A DNA stretch of 6,308 nucleotides from an uncultured Erysipelotrichaceae bacterium (GTDB lineage: Bacteria > Bacillota_I > Bacilli_A > Acholeplasmatales > Anaeroplasmataceae). The position numbers and the translations under genes were made by a program. The first letter of the stretch is position 1. Each line of letters begins with the position of its first letter. Location of the stretch: contig CACZRY010000214.1 of the NCBI GenBank assembly GCA_902783745.1, positions 1 through 6,308 on the forward strand. Reading direction: 5' to 3'. The notes beneath the pieces were generated by a model. It ran no database searches and was not told where the DNA came from. It was given only the letters and a program-made list of their open reading frames with translations. Below are positions 1 through 5,627 of the stretch, in pieces.

Positions 1-735
1 TTCTTTTATTATGATAAGGAAAACTTAAATAGATATAGATTCTTAGCTATAGGTCTATTTGGTATCTTTATGGCAATATCTATTATTGTTCAGTTTATAT
101 TCCCTCATCTACCTATTTATACATTTGGTTCTATAATAAGTATTTGCGTAATCCATGTTTATGTAGTAGGTTCTGAAAAGGAAGCGGTCGTAAGAAAGCT
201 AAAAGCATCTCTAAAAAGAGAAAAGGATATTGATTTAGAATTAGGTCATACTAAGGAATTAGTATATGTTGATCCATTAACTGGCGCTAAGAGTAAGCAT
301 GCCTTTGTAGAAATTGAATCTAAAATGGATTCATTAATTGATAATAAGAGTATTGAAGAATTCTCAATTGTAGTATTTGATATTAATGGATTAAAGGTAA
401 TTAATGATACAAAGGGACATGAATATGGCGATTATTATATTAAGGAAAGCTATAATATGATTAAGGAAGTCTATAAGAATACTGAGGTTTATAGATTCGG
501 TGGAGATGAATTTGTAGCTATACTTGATGGTGATGATTTTAATAATAGATATGAATTATTAAATAAATTTAATGAAATTATTGAAAATAATATTGATAAT
601 GAAAAGCTTGTTGTATCAGCAGGTATGGCAGATTTTAATTCATTAGAGGATCATGCATTTAATGCAGTTTTTACTAAAGCAGATGAAAAGATGTATATAA
701 GGAAGAAGAATTTAAAATCAATAGTTATAAGTTAA
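1..735 (+). CDS. Membrane-anchored GGDEF protein, probable diguanylate cyclase (5' end missing)
   Basis: The frame is open from base 1, so the visible 244 residues are the C-terminal part of a longer protein; the ATG at position 70 lies inside a membrane helix and is not a credible start. Two hydrophobic segments (about residues 14-34 and 40-56) are probably the last helices of an N-terminal membrane sensor. A charged linker (58-85) leads to a GGDEF domain: DPLTG (91-95), metal-binding D127 in FDIN, INDTKGHEYGD (134-144), the active-site loop GGDEF itself (167-171), and a late ADEKMYIRKK segment typical of the domain end. Family knowledge: GGDEF domains make cyclic-di-GMP from two GTP at the cytoplasmic membrane face. 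The intact active-site loop argues for activity. The RxxD inhibitory site expected five residues before GGDEF is absent (YKNT there), so product feedback through it is unlikely. The input signal is unknown because the sensor is mostly outside the window. Confidence 0.93.
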   Translation, partial: FFYYDKENLNRYRFLAIGLFGIFMAISIIVQFIFPHLPIYTFGSIISICVIHVYVVGSEKEAVVRKLKASLKREKDIDLELGHTKELVYVDPLTGAKSKHAFVEIESKMDSLIDNKSIEEFSIVVFDINGLKVINDTKGHEYGDYYIKESYNMIKEVYKNTEVYRFGGDEFVAILDGDDFNNRYELLNKFNEIIENNIDNEKLVVSAGMADFNSLEDHAFNAVFTKADEKMYIRKKNLKSIVIS

Positions 736-740
736 AAGAA

Positions 741-771
741 AAGCTTCAGAAAATCCTGAAGCTTATTTTTT
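741..771 (+). terminator. Intrinsic terminator after the GGDEF gene
   Basis: A perfect 9-bp stem (AAGCTTCAG at 741-749, CTGAAGCTT at 756-764) encloses a 6-base loop and is followed by A then six T (766-771). It begins five bases after the TAA stop at 733-735. This cleanly ends the GGDEF transcript and separates it from ppdK. Confidence 0.93.
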
Positions 772-843
772 GTTTGAAAAGTAAACTTTTAAATTGTAAT
801 AGTTCACATATTATTTTTTTATTAAAAAAACTTATAATAAAAA

Positions 844-880
844 ACTATTTTAACCTTGCTTAACTTGATAAAAAAATAGT
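844..880. repeat. ACTATTTT/AAAATAGT inverted repeat spanning the ppdK -35 box
   Basis: ACTATTTT (844-851) is matched by its exact inverse AAAATAGT (873-880), with 21 bases between the arms that contain the -35 hexamer. A third copy, AAAATAGT, lies at 905-912 in the leader. The placement would suit an operator, but the arms are short and AT-rich, so chance is a serious alternative. Confidence 0.3.
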
Positions 881-893
881 ATTATAGTATAAT
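865..893 (+). promoter_or_regulatory. Sigma-A type promoter for ppdK
   Basis: TTGATA (865-870) and TATAAT (888-893) are separated by 17 bases, giving 11 of 12 consensus positions at ideal spacing. Transcription should start near base 900, giving a leader of about 38 bases before the ATG at 938, too short for a typical riboswitch. The -10 box is half of a small palindrome, ATTATA-G-TATAAT (881-893). The strength fits the usually high expression of ppdK in anaerobes. Confidence 0.8.
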
Positions 894-924
894 TTTACCT
901 ATATAAAATAGTTACATTAGTTTT

Positions 925-930
925 GGAGGT
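925..930 (+). promoter_or_regulatory. Ribosome binding site that fixes the ppdK start
   Basis: GGAGGT lies seven bases before the ATG at 938. An in-frame TTG at 923 would put this site inside the coding region and leave that TTG without its own site, so 938 is the start. Confidence 0.92.
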
Positions 931-937
931 TTTTATT

Positions 938-3568
938 ATGAAACAATATGTATATCATTTTGAAAATGCATATGGCTTAGGGAAAGAATTACTTGGAGGT
1001 AAGGGTGCTGGTTTAGCTGAAATGGCACACATTGGTGTACCTGTACCAGAGGGATTTACAATTACAACTGAGGCATGCACTTTATACTATAAAAATAAAA
1101 AGGAATTATCTAAGGAATTAATTCAAGAAATTTATAATGCAGTTAATGAATTAGAAAAGAAAACAGGTAAAACTTTTGGACGTGGTACAAATCCTTTATT
1201 AGTATCTGTTAGAAGTGGTGCAAGAGTATCAATGCCTGGTATGATGGATACAATTTTAAATTTAGGTTTAAATGATGATACTGTTGAAGCTTTAGCTAAA
1301 GCAACATCAAATGAAAGATTTGCGTATGATTCTTATCGTAGATTCATTTTAATGTTTACTAATATTGCTAAGGGACATCCAAGAGATGATATGAATAAGA
1401 TGTTAGATGACTTAAAGCAATCTAAGGGATATAAGCTTGACCAAGAGGTTACTGCAGATGAATTAAAGGTATTAGTTAAGAATTATAAGGCTTATTATAA
1501 AAAGACATTTAATCAAGATTTCCCATCTGATCCAAAAGAACAGTTAATTGAAGCAGTTAAGGCTGTATTTAGAAGCTGGGATAATGATAGAGCAAATGAA
1601 TTTAGAAGAATGAATAATATTCCATATGAATGGGGTACTGCAGTTACTGTACAATCAATGGTATTTGGTAATAAGAACGAACAATCTGGTACAGGTGTTG
1701 CATTCTCAAGAGACCCATCAACTGGTGAAAATAAGATTTCAGCTGAATACTTACCTAATGCACAAGGTGAGGATGTTGTTGCAGGTGTAAGAACACCATT
1801 ACATATTGAAGAATTAAAGAAGAGAATGCCTTCTGTATATGAGCAATTCACAAAGACTATTAAAGTTATGGAAGGCCATTATAAGGATATGCAAGATATG
1901 GAATTCACTGTTGAGGATTCTAAATTATATTTCTTACAAACAAGAAATGGTAAAAGAACTCCACAGGCAGCCATTAAGATTGCATGTGATTTAGTAGATG
2001 AAGGTATTATTGATGAGAAGGAAGCAGTTTTAAGAATTGATCCTCAATCATTTGATAAATTATTATTACCAAACTTTGATAAAGATGATTTAGCAAAGCA
2101 TACTCCTATTGCGAAGGGATTACCTGCAGGACCTGGTGCTGGTATTGGTCATTTAGCATTTAGTGCTGAAGAGGCTGAGAAGAGAAAGAAAAAGAAAGAA
2201 AAAGTTATTCTTGTAAGAGAAGAAACTTCACCTGAAGATATTGTTGGTATGGTTTCTTCTGAAGCAGTATTAACAATGCGTGGCGGTATGACATCTCATG
2301 CAGCAGTTGTTGCAAGAGGTATGGGTAGATGCTGTGTTACAGGATGTAGTGATGCTGTAATTGATGAGCATCAAAGAACTGTAACAATTAATGGTAAGGT
2401 ATATACTGATAAGGATACTTTCTCAATTGATGGTAATACAGGTAATGTTTATTACGGTGAAATTAAAACTATAGAACCAGACCTAAAGAGTGGTAATTTT
2501 GGTCGCTTTATGAGCTGGGTAGATAAATATAGATATTTATCAGTAAGAACAAATGCTGATACACCAAAGGATGCACAAAAGGCAGTTGATTTTGGTGCTG
2601 AAGGTATAGGTTTATGCCGTACTGAGCATATGTTCTTTGATAAGGATAGAATTTTCTCTATGAGAAAGATGATTTTAGCAGATAATGAAGCTGATAGAAG
2701 AAAGGCTTTAGCTGAACTTGAACCAATGCAGCAAAAAGACTTTGAAGACTTATATACAATTCTTAATGGAAAGAATGTAAATGTTCGTCTTTTAGACCCA
2801 CCTCTACATGAATTCTTACCAAAAGAAGAATCATTAATTAAGGAATTAGCATTAGCGTTAGGTAAAACAGTTGAAGAGGTTAATGATAGAATTGTTGAAT
2901 TAAGAGAAAATAACCCAATGATGGGTCATAGAGGATGCCGTTTAGCAGTTACATATCCTGAAATTTGTGAAATGCAAACTACTGCAATTATTAAAGCAGC
3001 AATTAATGTATCTAAGAAAGGTATTAAATTAGAACCTGAAATCATGGTACCATTAATTATGGATATTAAAGAATTAAAATTTGTAAAGAATACAATTTGT
3101 GAAACTGCAGATAAGCTAATTAAAGAAGCAGGAATAGAATTGAAATACCATGTTGGTACAATGATTGAAATTCCACGTGCTGCCCTACTTTCTGATGAAA
3201 TAGCACAAGAAGCAGAATTCTTCTCATTTGGTACAAATGACTTAACACAATTAACATTTGGCTTCTCAAGAGATGATTCAGCTAAATTCTTACCATCATA
3301 CTATCATACTAATATTTTAGGTGCTGACCCATTTAAGACATTAGATTATGAAGGTGTAGGTAAGCTTGTTACTACATCAGTTAAGCTTGGTAGATCTACA
3401 AGAAAAGATTTACATGTTGGTGTATGTGGTGAAACAGGTGGAGATGCAAGAAGTATTTTATTCTACCATCAAGCAGGATTAGACTATGTTTCTTGTTCAC
3501 CATTCCGTGTACCTGTTGCAAGACTTGCAGCCGCTCAAGCAAACATTAAATATCCAAGAAATAAGTAA
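938..3568 (+). CDS. ppdK: Pyruvate, phosphate dikinase
   Basis: Cytosolic enzyme that interconverts ATP + phosphate + pyruvate and AMP + pyrophosphate + PEP; in anaerobes it can run in the glycolytic direction or supply PEP for gluconeogenesis. The protein has 876 residues, the normal full length for the bacterial family. The N-terminal ATP-grasp domain (about 1-340) has GGKGAGLAEM (20-29) and VRSGARVSMPG (91-101, with R92) and ends near the QTRNGKRT segment. The swivelling phosphohistidine domain (about 380-510) carries GGMTSHAAVVAR with catalytic H454 and the adjacent T452 that is phosphorylated in plant homologues. The C-terminal PEP/pyruvate barrel has CRTEHMFF (R561), VRLLDPPLHEFLP, FGTNDLTQ (N767) and the general acid/base cysteine C830 in HVGVCGETGGD. 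The start is the ATG preceded by GGAGGT. It has its own promoter and terminator, so it is probably monocistronic. No gene for a dikinase regulatory protein is in the window. Ile is mostly ATT, unlike the operon downstream. Confidence 0.99.
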   Translation: MKQYVYHFENAYGLGKELLGGKGAGLAEMAHIGVPVPEGFTITTEACTLYYKNKKELSKELIQEIYNAVNELEKKTGKTFGRGTNPLLVSVRSGARVSMPGMMDTILNLGLNDDTVEALAKATSNERFAYDSYRRFILMFTNIAKGHPRDDMNKMLDDLKQSKGYKLDQEVTADELKVLVKNYKAYYKKTFNQDFPSDPKEQLIEAVKAVFRSWDNDRANEFRRMNNIPYEWGTAVTVQSMVFGNKNEQSGTGVAFSRDPSTGENKISAEYLPNAQGEDVVAGVRTPLHIEELKKRMPSVYEQFTKTIKVMEGHYKDMQDMEFTVEDSKLYFLQTRNGKRTPQAAIKIACDLVDEGIIDEKEAVLRIDPQSFDKLLLPNFDKDDLAKHTPIAKGLPAGPGAGIGHLAFSAEEAEKRKKKKEKVILVREETSPEDIVGMVSSEAVLTMRGGMTSHAAVVARGMGRCCVTGCSDAVIDEHQRTVTINGKVYTDKDTFSIDGNTGNVYYGEIKTIEPDLKSGNFGRFMSWVDKYRYLSVRTNADTPKDAQKAVDFGAEGIGLCRTEHMFFDKDRIFSMRKMILADNEADRRKALAELEPMQQKDFEDLYTILNGKNVNVRLLDPPLHEFLPKEESLIKELALALGKTVEEVNDRIVELRENNPMMGHRGCRLAVTYPEICEMQTTAIIKAAINVSKKGIKLEPEIMVPLIMDIKELKFVKNTICETADKLIKEAGIELKYHVGTMIEIPRAALLSDEIAQEAEFFSFGTNDLTQLTFGFSRDDSAKFLPSYYHTNILGADPFKTLDYEGVGKLVTTSVKLGRSTRKDLHVGVCGETGGDARSILFYHQAGLDYVSCSPFRVPVARLAAAQANIKYPRNK

Positions 3569-3575
3569 TAATATG

Positions 3576-3601
3576 AAATGCCGGTTTTTATCGGCATTTT
3601 T
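3576..3601 (+). terminator. Intrinsic terminator after ppdK
   Basis: The 8-bp stem AAATGCCG (3576-3583) / CGGCATTT (3592-3599) has an 8-base loop and runs into a T tract (3597-3601, then A and three more T). It starts seven bases after the stop codon. The -35 box of the next promoter begins at 3604, so the two elements are packed back to back. Confidence 0.9.
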
Positions 3602-3603
3602 AT

Positions 3604-3632
3604 TTGACATGAAAAATATATAAAATTATAAT
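3604..3632 (+). promoter_or_regulatory. Perfect-consensus sigma-A promoter for the HAD-GTPase-flavodoxin operon
   Basis: TTGACA (3604-3609) and TATAAT (3627-3632) are separated by exactly 17 bases, matching the consensus at all 12 positions. Transcription should begin around 3639-3640, leaving a leader of only about 12 bases, with the weak ribosome binding sequence GGGTG (3640-3644) almost at its 5' end. It is the only promoter-like element I see for the four genes that follow. Confidence 0.87.
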
Positions 3633-3639
3633 TTTATAT
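3618..3639. promoter_or_regulatory. 22-bp perfect palindrome over the -10 box, candidate operator
   Basis: The half-site ATATAAAATTA (3618-3628) is followed without a gap by its exact inverse TAATTTTATAT (3629-3639). The palindrome is centred inside the -10 hexamer and reaches the expected transcription start, where a bound dimeric repressor would block RNA polymerase. It is made only of A and T, so part of the symmetry could be accidental; eleven matched pairs in a row makes that less likely. It does not clearly match the Fur, Zur or PerR boxes I know. Confidence 0.45.
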
Positions 3640-3651
3640 GGGTGTGATATT

Positions 3652-4266
3652 ATGAAATCTTTTATATTTGACCTTGATGGTACATTAATTGATTCTTATT
3701 GCGCAATAGTTTTGAGTATATATGAATCATTTAAGAAAATAAATTTAAATATAGATAAAGATACTATTTATAAAAATATTATTAAAACATCTGTATCTCA
3801 ATACTTTAAATCTTTAGAAAATGATTTAGGAATCAATTTGGATTTTGTAAGAAAAGATTATTTAAAAATAGAAAAGAATTATTTAAATGACATTAAATTA
3901 ATGCCTAACGCATTAAAAATGTTAGAAGAATTATATAAAAATAATTCAAATCTATTTATATTTACACATAGAGGAGAATCAAGATTTCAAATATTAAAAA
4001 ATAATAATATAGATAAATATTTTATTGATACTATATCTCCTTATGAAGGAGTTTTAAGAAAACCATCAGGAGATGGTATAAACTATTTATGCAATAAATA
4101 TAATTTAGATAAAAAGGAAACATATTATGTAGGAGATAGATTAATAGATATGGAATCTGCAAAAGATGCAGGTGTTTTTGGTATCTTATTAACTAATGAT
4201 AATAATACTAATATTGATTGTTTTATAATAAATGATTTATTAGATTTAATTGAATTTATAAAATAA
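3652..4266 (+). CDS. HAD-superfamily hydrolase, phosphoglycolate phosphatase-like
   Basis: Probable cytosolic Mg-dependent phosphatase acting on a small phosphorylated metabolite; the substrate cannot be read from the sequence. All four HAD motifs are present in 204 residues: motif I DLDGT with nucleophile D7 and acid/base D9, motif II T105 in FTHRGE, motif III K137 in RKPSGDG, and motif IV GDRLID with D162 and D166. A mainly helical segment at about residues 15-85 is the cap domain, placing it in subfamily I. The length is normal. The ATG follows GGGTG at seven bases, a weak ribosome binding site. It is the first gene of the operon, 11 bases before the GTPase gene. Codon use is unusual for the window: 15 of 25 Ile codons are ATA and only three Lys codons are AAG. 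A phosphoglycolate or nucleotide phosphatase or a house-cleaning role are all possible. Confidence 0.9.
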   Translation: MKSFIFDLDGTLIDSYCAIVLSIYESFKKINLNIDKDTIYKNIIKTSVSQYFKSLENDLGINLDFVRKDYLKIEKNYLNDIKLMPNALKMLEELYKNNSNLFIFTHRGESRFQILKNNNIDKYFIDTISPYEGVLRKPSGDGINYLCNKYNLDKKETYYVGDRLIDMESAKDAGVFGILLTNDNNTNIDCFIINDLLDLIEFIK

Positions 4267-4277
4267 GGTGATAACTA

Positions 4278-5171
4278 ATGGTAAAAATAGATTTAATTAC
4301 TGGTTTTTTAGGTAGTGGTAAGACTACATTCATAAAAAAATATGCTAAATATTTGATGGATATTGGTGAAAAAATATGCATTATAGAAAATGATTATGGC
4401 GCAATTAATGTAGATGTCTTATTAATAAATGAAATAGGATGTGACATTGAAACTGTACAAGGTGGATGTGATTATGAATGCCATAAAAGAAGATTTAAAA
4501 CAAAATTAATTGCTGCCGCAATGTCAGGACATACAAGAGTAATTGTTGAACCATCAGGCATATTTGATCCAGACGAATTCTTTGATATGTTATTTGAAGA
4601 CCCACTTACTAACTGGTATGAGATTGGAAATGTTTTTACCTTATATGATATTAATACTAAAAATTTTTCTAGTGATTCAGAATATATTTTAGTTTCTGAA
4701 GCATCAATTTGTTCAAAGCTTATTGTATCTAAAAGAGATAATACTAACCAAATAGTAGATCTTTCATATATTAATTCTTTAATGAAAAAATATAAATGTG
4801 AAAGAGTATTTACAAATGATGATGTTATATATAGTGATAATGCTAATATTAAATCTATTATAAATGCTGGATTAAAACCATATCAGCATATAAAATTACA
4901 GGTTATTAATGAGAATAATTATGATTCATGCTATATATTAGATAAAGATATTTCTATATCTTATATAAAGGATATTAAAAACAAACTATTAAATGATAAA
5001 AGCTTTGGTAATATAATAAGAATAAAGGGATTCATTTTAGAAAATAATAATTGGTATAAAATTAATATAACAAGAAATGAAGAAGAAATATCTAAAATTG
5101 ATTTAGGTCAAAAGGTTTTAATTGTAATAGGTGAAAATTTAGATAAAGAAAAAATAGAAAATCTATTTTAG
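4278..5171 (+). CDS. COG0523/CobW-like G3E GTPase with a variant cysteine motif
   Basis: Member of the G3E P-loop GTPases, several of which are metallochaperones that insert or traffic Zn, Co or Fe; the metal and client here are unknown. Walker A is GFLGSGKTT (9-17), the switch I-like ENDYG (37-41) corresponds to the family ENEFG, and the Walker B region is VIVEPSG (88-94, with E91). The base-recognition motif NKxD appears as SKRD (151-154). The hallmark GCxCC metal site is replaced by GGCDYECH (62-69), so C64, C68 and H69 could ligate a metal in a different spacing. The C-terminal part has the CobW_C-like features IRIKGFI (247-253) and VLIVIGENLD (280-289), so the 297-residue protein is complete though divergent. 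There is no His-rich linker. The ribosome binding site AAGGTG overlaps the HAD stop codon, indicating coupled translation. The next gene starts eight bases after the stop. Confidence 0.88.
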   Translation: MVKIDLITGFLGSGKTTFIKKYAKYLMDIGEKICIIENDYGAINVDVLLINEIGCDIETVQGGCDYECHKRRFKTKLIAAAMSGHTRVIVEPSGIFDPDEFFDMLFEDPLTNWYEIGNVFTLYDINTKNFSSDSEYILVSEASICSKLIVSKRDNTNQIVDLSYINSLMKKYKCERVFTNDDVIYSDNANIKSIINAGLKPYQHIKLQVINENNYDSCYILDKDISISYIKDIKNKLLNDKSFGNIIRIKGFILENNNWYKINITRNEEEISKIDLGQKVLIVIGENLDKEKIENLF

Positions 5172-5175
5172 GAGG
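5170..5175 (+). promoter_or_regulatory. Ribosome binding site overlapping the GTPase stop codon
   Basis: AGGAGG shares its first two bases with the TAG stop (5169-5171) of the upstream gene and sits four bases before the flavodoxin ATG at 5180. This is the strongest ribosome binding site within the operon and suggests that translation is coupled and that the flavodoxin is made efficiently. Confidence 0.8.
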
Positions 5176-5179
5176 ATTT

Positions 5180-5626
5180 ATGAATAAATTATTGTTTTAT
5201 TATAGCTTAAGTGGAAATGGTGATTTAGTTGCCTCATATTTAAGTGAAAAAGGATATGAAATTAGAAAGATTGAAACAGTAAAGAATAAGCCTAAGAAAA
5301 ATTTTTTTAATATTTTTATATTAGGCTTTAAAGCAGGATTAAGAAAATGTGCTAAATTAAAGGAATATAATAAGAGTATAGTTTCATATGATGAGATAGT
5401 TATTGCATCTCCTGTATGGAATTCAAATTTTTCAACACCAATTAATACAATTTTAAAGGAAGTAGATTTCCTGAATAAGAAGGTAACATTTGTATTATTT
5501 AGTGCCTCAGGTGAGGCTAAGGGTGCAATAAAAAGGATATATAAAGAATTTCCTGCATCAAATACAATAGTATTAAAAGAACCAATTGAAAATAAAAAAG
5601 AATTAGAAAAATTAGGAGAATTATAA
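5180..5626 (+). CDS. Small flavodoxin-like protein
   Basis: Probably a soluble FMN-binding electron carrier or small FMN reductase. The N-terminus MNKLLFYYSLSGNGD is a beta strand followed by the FMN-phosphate loop (S9-L-S-G-N-G, the usual S/T-x-T-G-N-T with the last Thr changed to Gly). IVIASPVWNSNFSTPIN (about residues 73-89) is the second flavin-contacting loop, and VTFVLFSASGEAKGA (about 102-116) is the following strand and loop. With 148 residues it is at the short end of the flavodoxin range but has the expected strand order. A basic and aromatic stretch (about 38-62) lies between the first and second flavin loops, as in other flavodoxin-family proteins with a K-rich linker. It begins eight bases after the GTPase and ends one base before the membrane protein gene, so it is co-transcribed with both. 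The redox partner is unknown. Confidence 0.83.
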   Translation: MNKLLFYYSLSGNGDLVASYLSEKGYEIRKIETVKNKPKKNFFNIFILGFKAGLRKCAKLKEYNKSIVSYDEIVIASPVWNSNFSTPINTILKEVDFLNKKVTFVLFSASGEAKGAIKRIYKEFPASNTIVLKEPIENKKELEKLGEL

Positions 5627-5627
5627 T

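Noticed and set aside
777..790. AAAAGT-AA-ACTTTT small palindrome after the GGDEF terminator
   Set aside because: It is short, AT-rich and away from the promoter; nothing distinguishes it from chance.
814..830. T7-ATT-A7 symmetric tract, possible hairpin or - strand terminator
   Set aside because: There is no G or C in the stem, so it would be unstable, and no - strand gene needs a terminator here.
833..838. Second TATAAT upstream of ppdK
   Set aside because: No acceptable -35 lies 16-18 bases upstream; TTCACA at 803-808 is 24 bases away. The 865-893 pair is much better.
923..937. TTG start five codons upstream of the ppdK ATG
   Set aside because: The ribosome binding site GGAGGT falls inside this extension, and the usual PPDK N-terminus begins at the ATG at 938.
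900..937. Possible riboswitch in the ppdK leader
   Set aside because: The predicted leader is about 38 bases with no stable stem, too small for known riboswitch classes.
1513..1851. 112-residue open frame on the - strand inside ppdK
   Set aside because: It lies wholly opposite a certain gene, has no recognisable domain, and looks like a by-product of ppdK codon use.
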